NCBI GenBank assembly: GCA_017619905.1 | Contig: JAFZRK010000055.1 | Location: 1-18,432, forward strand | Direction of reading: 5' to 3' | Length of the DNA stretch: 18,432 nucleotides | Source of the DNA: Bacillota bacterium | Lineage (GTDB): Bacteria; Bacillota; Clostridia; Peptostreptococcales; Anaerovoracaceae | Shown here: in pieces, positions 7,060-13,171 of the stretch | Layout: every line of letters begins with the position of its first letter | Position numbering within the stretch: the first letter of the stretch is position 1 | Notes under the pieces: generated by a model | Seen by the model: only the letters and a program-made list of their open reading frames with translations | Database searches by the model: none | Told to the model about the DNA's origin: nothing | Program-made: the position numbers and the translations under genes

Positions 7060-8538
7060 TCAGAACTTGAGCGCGTTATCCTTGTTCCAGAGCTTGTCGA
7101 ACTTAAAGCCCGTAACTTTTTCGCAGACTCTCTTCTCCTCTTCCGTGGCGGCGGAGTCGTCCAGGCCCTTGCGCCTTGCGATCTCCTTCTTTACGATCTC
7201 GAACTCGCGTTTCTTCATGGGGAAGATGACGGTGAAGAGTATCGCCAGCGCCATGAGGACAATGGGCGCGAATATGTATATGAGGCCTATGCCGTGCTGC
7301 GTGGCCGCGGACTGCCTTGCTCCGCTGCTCGCGAGCACTTCGCTGTAGCCCACCCAGGTGAGCATAAGGCCGATTATGGCGGTGGAGAGGCCGGTGGCTA
7401 TCTTTCTTATGAACGTCGCCATGGCCGAGACGGTGCCCGGACGGTTGATGGACGTTATCAGCTCGTCCACGTCCGCCATGTCAGCCAGGATGGCGTAGAT
7501 GGTGGTGGAGGAGCCCGCCATGCCCAGACCTATTATGAAGGACAGGGCGAGTATTATCGTAAAGTTGGCGCCTTCGTGGCTGAAGAACAGCAGCGCCAGC
7601 GTGGCTATCATCCTTACAGGGAAGCCCACCAGCAGCGGGAACTTCTTGGAGGTCTTGGCCATTACGAAGCGGAAGATGAATGTGCCTACGAACTGCGCCA
7701 GAAGCAGTACCGCCATAAGATAGGTGAAGCGTCCGCCGCCGTAGGCGTTCAGCACATCGTCCACATAGTAGACCGCAAGGCCGGTAACGAAGTCCGCCGC
7801 GCCCTGGCCGGTAAGGAATATGGCCAGGAACAGCAGGAAGCTGCGGCTCTTATATACGGTAAAGGACTGAACGAAGCTCTGTCCCAGAGTTATCTTTACG
7901 ACTTCCTTTTCCTTCTCCCAGGTTCCGAAGAACGTCAGCAGTATGGAGATGATGAATATGACGCCGAAGATCAGTGCCACCGTAAGGTACGGGCCGGTCT
8001 TGGTGTTGTCCTTTATGAGCAGGGTTGGGATGAGACCCGCGAGTATGGCTCCGAAGGTGGAGAAGATCATGCGCGTACCGGAGAACTTGCTGCGGACGGT
8101 GTAGTCGTCCACCATGTCCGGGAGCAGTCCGTTGTAGGGAACCATCACGATGGTGAAGCCCGTGGAGAACAGCATGTACATGAGCATGTAGAATATGTAC
8201 TTGGCGGTCATGGAGGCGCCGGCTCCTATGCTCACCCACATGAGCACGAAGGTGATGGCGCTTATGATGCTTCCTATCAGTATGTAGAAGCGCTTGGCGC
8301 CGAAACGCGACTTAGTGCGGTCGCAGACGTTGCCCATTACCGGGTCCGTAACGGCGTCCCAGATCTTGCCGATCAGTGGTATGGTGCCTGCCAGCGCCGG
8401 CGGCATGCCAAGGGCCTTAGTAAGGAATACGGTGTAGAAGGTGCTTATCACTACGAACGCGCCTCCGCCGTAGATGTCGGCAAAGCCGTAGCTCATGCGC
8501 GACCACAGCTTCTGCTCTCTTGCTTTCTGATCTTTCAT
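7060..8538 (-). CDS. GPH-family cation symporter, probable (sulfo)glycoside importer
   Basis: A 492-residue, roughly 12-helix symporter of the glycoside-pentoside-hexuronide:cation (MelB) family. The N-terminal SYGFADIYGG and IWDAVTDPVMGNVCDRTKSRFGAKR are family signatures. Asp61 and Asp65 in DAVTD correspond to the cation-site aspartates of MelB. A relative of E. coli YihO/YihP, it is expected to import sulfoquinovose or its glycosides with Na+ or H+. The reading frame is open 38 codons further upstream, but the start at 8538 is chosen because GGAGGT lies at the right distance and the family N-terminus begins here. The longer form would overlap the end of the GH31 gene. The 94-bp gap to that gene holds two hairpins. 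The substrate is inferred from the operon. Confidence 0.85.
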   Translation of the reverse strand: MKDQKAREQKLWSRMSYGFADIYGGGAFVVISTFYTVFLTKALGMPPALAGTIPLIGKIWDAVTDPVMGNVCDRTKSRFGAKRFYILIGSIISAITFVLMWVSIGAGASMTAKYIFYMLMYMLFSTGFTIVMVPYNGLLPDMVDDYTVRSKFSGTRMIFSTFGAILAGLIPTLLIKDNTKTGPYLTVALIFGVIFIISILLTFFGTWEKEKEVVKITLGQSFVQSFTVYKSRSFLLFLAIFLTGQGAADFVTGLAVYYVDDVLNAYGGGRFTYLMAVLLLAQFVGTFIFRFVMAKTSKKFPLLVGFPVRMIATLALLFFSHEGANFTIILALSFIIGLGMAGSSTTIYAILADMADVDELITSINRPGTVSAMATFIRKIATGLSTAIIGLMLTWVGYSEVLASSGARQSAATQHGIGLIYIFAPIVLMALAILFTVIFPMKKREFEIVKKEIARRKGLDDSAATEEEKRVCEKVTGFKFDKLWNKDNALKF

Positions 8539-8568
8539 TACGACCTCCGGTGGTGTTGATATCATTAT

Positions 8569-8617
8569 GGTCCGTGCGGACCGATAAAGCGTTGTTTTTC
8601 CGGCGCTCCGCGGAGCG
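8569..8617 (-). other. Two hairpins in the gap between the GH31 and transporter genes
   Basis: The 94-bp gap contains GGTCC/GGACC arms (8569-8582, 4-nt centre) and a perfect 14-bp dyad CGCTCCGCGGAGCG (8604-8617), itself flanked by CCGG on both sides. On the minus strand the second is followed by AAAAAC and not by T residues. It is therefore not a standard terminator. It may mark an mRNA processing or stability boundary between the first two cistrons. Confidence 0.5.
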
Positions 8618-8632
8618 ATCCGGACCGTCTGC

Positions 8633-10591
8633 CTACAGCTTTGCGATCTCAATCAGCTCCGCAAAACGCGGGCTGTCTTTGCGGACGAATACAGGCGGCT
8701 GCCCCATGGGGGCTTCTATCTCGAAGGTCCCGCCGGTGTATTCTTTTCCGCTGAAGAGGTGCACCCAGCTGTCCTGCGGGAGCCATACGCTGCGGCTGTT
8801 CGCGCCCTGCTTAAGGACAGGGGCCACAAGTACGTCCCTGCCAAGCAGGTATTCCGTCTTTTCCGTGAAGGCGGGCGCCTCGCCGTAGTGGTAGAAGAGG
8901 GGACGCATCACGGGCGTTCCGTGCTGCGCGTTCTCCTTCTCCAGTTCCTTAAGGTATGGCTTGAGCGCCGCGTGCATGCTGGACGTCCTTGCCAGCTGCG
9001 CCAGCAGTTCTTCGTCGTCCGTGCACTGAGCGTTGCGCGAGGGCTGGTTGCCTTCGTGGCTGCGGAACAGCGGCGAGAAGACGTTCATCTCCTCCCAGCG
9101 CATCAGCAGCTCCCTGCTGCGCGTCATCTGCATTATGGTGGTGTAGCCGCCCACGTCCGAGTGGGTGATGCCGAAACCGCTCATCGCCAGCGACAGCGTT
9201 GCGGGTATTACAGAGGGCAGTCCGTCGTCCACGGACCAGTCAACGTGCTGGTCGCCGGTCCACATCATGGCGGAGTTGGCGACGGTGCCGGTGTGACCCG
9301 CGCGGGTAAAGAAGAACACGTCGCCTTCTGCGCCTGCCTCCTCTATGGCTTCCCGGTTGAGCTTTGCCCAGATGGCCGGCCAGCGGTTGTGGAGCATCTG
9401 CGGGTCCTCGCCGCTCGCGAGCACGCAGTCCACCGGCAGGTATTCGCCGAAGTCCGCCATCCAGCCGCCAAGGCCCAGACCTATCAGGTTCTCCCTGATT
9501 ATCTTCTTGTACCATTGGTAAGCGTCCGGATTCGTAAGGTCTATCATCGCGGCGGGGAAGGTGGTGATAGTCACCAGATAATCCTTGCCGTCCTTGTCCT
9601 TTACGCACCAGCCGCGTTCCGAGGCGTACTTGTAGAGGTCCTTCTCTATGGCCATGAACGGGTTTATGTAGCCAAGGAAGCGTATGCCTCTGGCCTTCCA
9701 TTCCGGGATCTTCTTATCCAGATCCTTATAGAGCTCTCTGTCCCATTCCCAGTTCCACATTACCTGGTAGCCGAAGCCCGTACGCCTGCAGCCGCACCAG
9801 TCCTGGGACCATATGCCGCAGAGCTTTGCGCCGGCAGCCAGGGCTTTGTCTATCTTCTCGTCTATTATCTCCGTGCCGCCCTGCACCGCAAGGATGGCGC
9901 CGTCGTATATCCAGTCCGGCAGAACGCGCTGCCTCCCCAGAAGGGAACTGAGCTTTTCCGAAAGCTCCGGGAAGTTCTCCGCTTTTTCCATGTAAAAGAC
10001 AGGCGGCTCCTGCGCGTACAGGACCGTTCTGTCGGGCTTTGTAAAGTCCAGTTCGCTGTAGGCGTTTATGTCCGCGTGGAAATAATATTTCTTACTGGAC
10101 GTGAACGTGGGCTGGGCGTAGTAGGATTCGTACTTGAGGAAGGGGAGGGTCCTGTCCGGTCTCTTGCCGAAGAGCTTCTCCCTGATGAGTTTCCTGCTTA
10201 TGCGTTTGGCGTTCTGGTGCTCCGCCACGAAGACGCGGACCTTTTCGCCCTTAATGTCGAATTTGGAATAGACTTCGCCGCAGCCGTAGATGTGCTCGTC
10301 CGGGAAAGCCGGGATCATTACCCAGAATCTGTTGACGTCCGCTCCTTCCGGGACCTGCAGGGCCGCCCTGTACCGGCCGTTCTCCTCCGTGACGCGGAAA
10401 ACATAGGGATCCGCGGGCGAAGGGCCTTCGAACAGCAGCTCAAAGCCGCCCTCAGTATCCCTTACGCAGGTCTTTTTAAGCGCGGTCTTTGTGCTTATCT
10501 TCTGTTTGTAGTTGAAGCTTCCGCGCTCCATGGTAAAGAAGTTCTCGCCTTTACCCACGGAGAGCTCCAGGCCCCTCAGCAATTCTTTCAT
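8633..10591 (-). CDS. yihQ: GH31 glycoside hydrolase, YihQ (sulfoquinovosidase) family, with altered sulfonate-site residue
   Basis: A 652-residue family 31 alpha-glycosidase most like E. coli YihQ (678 residues). Residues 1-225 form the N-terminal beta domain (HIYGCGEVYSKFD at 100-112) and about 225-540 the TIM barrel. The C-terminal beta part includes YLLGRDVLVAPV. The nucleophile is Asp380 in GGWMADFGEYLP and the acid/base is Asp447 in WTGDQHVDWS. Of the YihQ sulfonate-binding set, Gln263 (Gln288), Trp279 (Trp304) and Tyr483 (Tyr508) are present. The position of Arg301 is Gln276, codon CAG, in GYQVMWNW. It would cleave sulfoquinovosides to sulfoquinovose as the first catabolic step. No signal peptide is seen, so it acts after import. 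It is the first gene of the operon. The ATG has no clear Shine-Dalgarno sequence and overlaps a dyad. An in-frame stop lies just upstream. Confidence 0.85.
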   Translation of the reverse strand: MKELLRGLELSVGKGENFFTMERGSFNYKQKISTKTALKKTCVRDTEGGFELLFEGPSPADPYVFRVTEENGRYRAALQVPEGADVNRFWVMIPAFPDEHIYGCGEVYSKFDIKGEKVRVFVAEHQNAKRISRKLIREKLFGKRPDRTLPFLKYESYYAQPTFTSSKKYYFHADINAYSELDFTKPDRTVLYAQEPPVFYMEKAENFPELSEKLSSLLGRQRVLPDWIYDGAILAVQGGTEIIDEKIDKALAAGAKLCGIWSQDWCGCRRTGFGYQVMWNWEWDRELYKDLDKKIPEWKARGIRFLGYINPFMAIEKDLYKYASERGWCVKDKDGKDYLVTITTFPAAMIDLTNPDAYQWYKKIIRENLIGLGLGGWMADFGEYLPVDCVLASGEDPQMLHNRWPAIWAKLNREAIEEAGAEGDVFFFTRAGHTGTVANSAMMWTGDQHVDWSVDDGLPSVIPATLSLAMSGFGITHSDVGGYTTIMQMTRSRELLMRWEEMNVFSPLFRSHEGNQPSRNAQCTDDEELLAQLARTSSMHAALKPYLKELEKENAQHGTPVMRPLFYHYGEAPAFTEKTEYLLGRDVLVAPVLKQGANSRSVWLPQDSWVHLFSGKEYTGGTFEIEAPMGQPPVFVRKDSPRFAELIEIAKL

Positions 10592-10607
10592 GACAGTGAC
10601 ACAGTCA
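10591..10607 (-). promoter_or_regulatory. 17-bp dyad overlapping the first start codon of the operon
   Basis: TGACAGTGACACAGTCA is palindromic at 14 of its 16 paired positions and includes the last base of the start-codon complement. It abuts the larger dyad at 10606-10632. It could be a second operator or affect initiation. No ribosome binding site is visible between the two. Confidence 0.4.
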
Positions 10608-10632
10608 ATTAATTAAAAGTATTAACTAATTG
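10606..10632 (-). promoter_or_regulatory. 27-bp dyad at the predicted transcription start; candidate ROK operator
   Basis: Read on the minus strand, the arms are CAATTAGTTAA and TTAATTAATTG, which pair at 10 of 11 positions around a 5-bp centre (TACTT). It begins two bases past the -10 box and covers the expected start near 10627. AT-rich dyads of this size in this position are typical for ROK repressors such as XylR and NagC. The assignment to the operon's own ROK protein is an inference. Confidence 0.6.
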
Positions 10633-10633
10633 T

Positions 10634-10662
10634 ATTATACCACACTAGTATATTAAAGATAA
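10634..10662 (-). promoter_or_regulatory. Extended -10 promoter of the sulfoglycolysis-type operon
   Basis: The minus strand reads TGGTATAAT, a perfect -10 hexamer (10634-10639) with the extended TG (10641-10642). At 17-bp spacing the -35 position holds TTATCT (10657-10662), a poor match. The predicted start is near 10627, giving a leader of about 36 nt before the GH31 ATG. Confidence 0.75.
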
Positions 10663-10673
10663 AGAAAGAGTTT

Positions 10674-10695
10674 CGATAATTGGTACGAATTATCG
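10674..10695. promoter_or_regulatory. Perfect 8-bp inverted repeat upstream of the operon promoter
   Basis: CGATAATT (10674-10681) and AATTATCG (10688-10695) flank a 6-bp centre. The repeat is centred about 58 bp upstream of the predicted start, a usual position for an activator site, and the -35 box is weak. T residues follow on the + strand, so a weak AT-rich terminator-like hairpin is an alternative. Confidence 0.45.
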
Positions 10696-10723
10696 TTTTT
10701 GTCCCTTTCCGTCCCGGGGACGC

Positions 10724-10749
10724 AAAAAAAGGGAGCGTCCCATGCTCCC
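10724..10749 (-). terminator. Terminator of the SpoIIE-type phosphatase gene
   Basis: On the minus strand, GGGAGC (complement of 10744-10749) pairs with GCTCCC (complement of 10731-10736) around a short loop, followed by seven T residues (complement of 10724-10730). A further short dyad, CGTCCCGGGGACG, follows at 10710-10722. Confidence 0.85.
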
Positions 10750-10789
10750 TTCTGTGCTGCGCAGGACCGCGCCGGATATTTCCGCCCGG

Positions 10790-12958
10790 TCATGATCTGT
10801 CGGCGCTGCCCTTGTATTCCAGGCAGAGCATGGTCTCATCGTCGAACTGCTCGGCTTCGCCGGCGTACTTATGGACGGCCTCGGATACGGCCTTGAGTAT
10901 CTCCTCCGGCGTGTCGTTCTCCACGCCGCGCAGGACCTCTGTGAGCCGGTCTGTTCCGAACAGCTCGTTGGCGGTATCCGTCGCCTCCGGGATGCCGTCC
11001 GTGTATACGAAGACCTTGGATCCGGGCTCCAGCTGCCATTCGTATTCCTTGTATTTCAGGCCCTGCATGCCTCCTATGACGAAGCCGTGCTTGTCCTTTA
11101 CAAGTTCAAAGCTGCCGTCCGGCTTCTTGAGCATGGGGTATTCATGGCCCGCGTTGGCCGCCGTTAGCTTGCCGGTCTTAAGGTCCAGAATCCCCAGCCA
11201 CACCGTCACGAACATCTCCTCGCGGTTGTTTAAGCATATCTTGGTGTTGACGTTCTCCAGCGCCCTGGCGGGGCTCAGTCCGTTGGCCACCTCGTTCCTT
11301 ATGAGTATCATGGACACCATCATGAACAGCGCCGCCGGGATTCCCTTGCCGGAAACGTCCGCGATCGTCATCATAAGGCGGTCGTCGTCCATCAGGACGA
11401 AGTCGTAGAAGTCGCCGCCCACCTCCTTTGCGGGATTCATGGACGCGTAGATGTCGAAGTCCGTGCGGTCCGGGAAGGCCGGGAAGATGTTCGGCAGCAT
11501 GTTGGTCTGGATGCGCGTGGCCAGTTCCAGCTCCGCGCTTATGCGCTCCTTCTCCGAGGTTATCTTCTGGATGTCGCTGATGTAGGTCTTTATGCGTCCG
11601 GTCAGGGACTCAAAGGACTCCGCCAGCAGCTGAGTTTCGTCGCCGGTATCCAGATCCCAGTGGAAATCGAGGTCGTCGCCCTTTATCTGACCGACCTCCC
11701 TGGTGAGTTTTTGTATCGGATCGACTATGCGGTTGGAGAGCAGGATGGATACCGCCAGCGCTATCGCCAGAGCGGCAGCGAACACTATGAAGTACAGGAA
11801 CGATGCCCTGGTTATCTTCTGGCCTGCCTCGTCCTCCGATTCGGCGGCTATGCGGTCCAGACCTTCCTGAAGCTCCGCGATCGGCGCTTCCATCTGCTCC
11901 TTGGAAAGCACCACGAATATGGACCAGCCGACGGTCTTCATGGGGGAGTACGCAACGTAGCTCTGACCGCCGCCTATGCTGAGCTGCTTTATTCCTTTCT
12001 CCCCGCGGAGCGCTTCTATGGCGAGCCCTATGAGCGCGGAGTCCGTCGAGAGACGCAGGTCCTTGTCGTTCTCCTCCACGGAGAGCGGCCCGCTCGTAAA
12101 CGTTGAGAAAAGAACGCGGCCAAGCTGATTGACTATGCAGACGTTGCCCTTGTCGCCCAGCTCCACGCTCTCTACCAAACTGTTGATGCTGTCCAGATAC
12201 ATGCCGGCGCCGCCGACTCCCGCCAGTTCGCCGTCCGAGTAAACGGGTACTCCGCACATTATTCCAAGGCGCGGTGTGTGCGCGTCCTTGGTGACGGACG
12301 TTATGAAGGGACCTCCGCTGGCCGCGGCGCCCTGATACCAGGGACGGGTCCTTGCGTTCAGCGGCATAAGGTCTCCGTTCTCGTCGAATTTGCTGGCGGA
12401 TATATAGTCTGCCTGGACCATGACGCCTTTGGCGGAGGCGAAATAGACAGAGGCGATGTTCTCGTTGTGGAGGTTGACGGAATAGACGGTCTCCTGGAGG
12501 TTGCCGATCAGTCCCACCTCGCGGACCGTGTCCGGGTCGGCGGGGTCGGCATCGGGAGCGTAGAGCAGCTGAATCGAGAGTTCGCCGTTCTTAGCGGGAT
12601 CGGGAAGCGGAACGGACCTCTGTGGGTAGGCATCCCTGTTCTCGTAGAGCTTTTCCGCCGCGGAAGCGACTATGCTGACGGCCTGCTGGAATTCGTAGAA
12701 GGTCCTGTCGGCCAGGGCGGCCTTGTCGTCCGCGAGCTCCTGCAGGCGCACGCGGGTAAGCTCGTCCATGGATTCGGAAGACATGGACCTGGAGGTCTGC
12801 GACATCTCCCTGTTGGAGTCTATAAGGGTGTTTGCGATCCGCCGGGAGTTAATGAAAAACACGGCGCCCACGCACAGCAGCGAGGCCACCACCACGAAAA
12901 TTATTGCCTGCGCTATCTTTTTGCGCAGGGGAAGCATCTTCTTCTTTTTATTCTTCAT
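10790..12958 (-). CDS. Membrane sensor phosphatase: dCache-HAMP-SpoIIE (PP2C-type serine phosphatase)
   Basis: A 722-residue signalling protein. After a lysine-rich start (KNKKKK) comes a first membrane helix (about 16-36). An extracytoplasmic double-Cache sensor follows (about 40-380), with RTRPWYQGA at 202-211 and a repeated second lobe. The second helix is at about 386-408, then a HAMP domain (about 409-460) and a short coiled coil. The SpoIIE/RsbU-type PP2C domain runs from about 475 to 712. Metal-binding aspartates are visible in GGDFYDF (Asp516), ADVSGKG (Asp534), YTDGIPEAT (Asp654) and QFDDETM (706-707). Such proteins dephosphorylate anti-anti-sigma proteins in partner-switching pathways in response to small molecules. 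No anti-sigma partner lies nearby. The frame is open for 34 further codons, but ATG 12958 is preferred because GAAGGAA precedes it and the basic N-terminus begins here. The ligand is unknown. Confidence 0.9.
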   Translation of the reverse strand: MKNKKKKMLPLRKKIAQAIIFVVVASLLCVGAVFFINSRRIANTLIDSNREMSQTSRSMSSESMDELTRVRLQELADDKAALADRTFYEFQQAVSIVASAAEKLYENRDAYPQRSVPLPDPAKNGELSIQLLYAPDADPADPDTVREVGLIGNLQETVYSVNLHNENIASVYFASAKGVMVQADYISASKFDENGDLMPLNARTRPWYQGAAASGGPFITSVTKDAHTPRLGIMCGVPVYSDGELAGVGGAGMYLDSINSLVESVELGDKGNVCIVNQLGRVLFSTFTSGPLSVEENDKDLRLSTDSALIGLAIEALRGEKGIKQLSIGGGQSYVAYSPMKTVGWSIFVVLSKEQMEAPIAELQEGLDRIAAESEDEAGQKITRASFLYFIVFAAALAIALAVSILLSNRIVDPIQKLTREVGQIKGDDLDFHWDLDTGDETQLLAESFESLTGRIKTYISDIQKITSEKERISAELELATRIQTNMLPNIFPAFPDRTDFDIYASMNPAKEVGGDFYDFVLMDDDRLMMTIADVSGKGIPAALFMMVSMILIRNEVANGLSPARALENVNTKICLNNREEMFVTVWLGILDLKTGKLTAANAGHEYPMLKKPDGSFELVKDKHGFVIGGMQGLKYKEYEWQLEPGSKVFVYTDGIPEATDTANELFGTDRLTEVLRGVENDTPEEILKAVSEAVHKYAGEAEQFDDETMLCLEYKGSADRS

Positions 12959-13171
12959 TGACCGGTTCCTTCCCGCAGATGTCTGGCGCGGCGTCCGTTG
13001 TTTCCCAGAACTCGTGACCCATATAATATTACCATAATATAACGGGTTTCGCATCTGCAACCGCCGCGCCGCAGGCCGGTTTTTGTCATATTATGATATT
13101 TTTTTTACGATCTGTATGTTATTATAAAATAAAGAAACAGGTGACGTCCTACAGCAAAGGAACGCAGAGCA
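12959..13171. other. Divergent intergenic region with candidate promoters
   Basis: This 213-bp gap separates two divergent genes. On the + strand a TATAAA box (13123-13128), in an AT-rich stretch from 13084, could serve the GHT-repeat protein. No good -35 pairs with it. On the minus strand TTGCAG (complement of 13054-13059) precedes TATTAT-like sequence near 13033-13038 at short spacing and could serve the phosphatase. A GC-rich imperfect hairpin with a short T run (13059-13084, + strand) lies between them. Confidence 0.3.

Noticed and set aside
6799..8559. Long + strand open frame opposite the transporter and transaldolase genes (586 codons)
   Set aside because: It is antisense to two well-recognised genes, is rich in Arg/His/Tyr/Glu low-complexity stretches typical of GC-rich shadow frames, and matches no family.
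8539..8652. Longer N-terminus for the GPH symporter
   Set aside because: It would overlap the GH31 stop, includes hairpin DNA, and ignores the GGAGGT site placed right for ATG 8538.
8759..10612. Long + strand open frame opposite the GH31 gene (617 codons)
   Set aside because: The GH31 protein on the minus strand is unmistakable. This frame is a codon-bias shadow and would read through the promoter region of the operon.
12959..13060. 34-residue N-terminal extension of the SpoIIE-type phosphatase
   Set aside because: It would run across the likely promoter and past a good RBS (GAAGGAA) placed for ATG 12958.
13059..13084. Terminator-like hairpin (AACCGCC / GGCCGGTT with T5) on the + strand
   Set aside because: The stem is imperfect and lies between divergent promoters with no upstream + gene to terminate. 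Kept only as a note in the intergenic entry.
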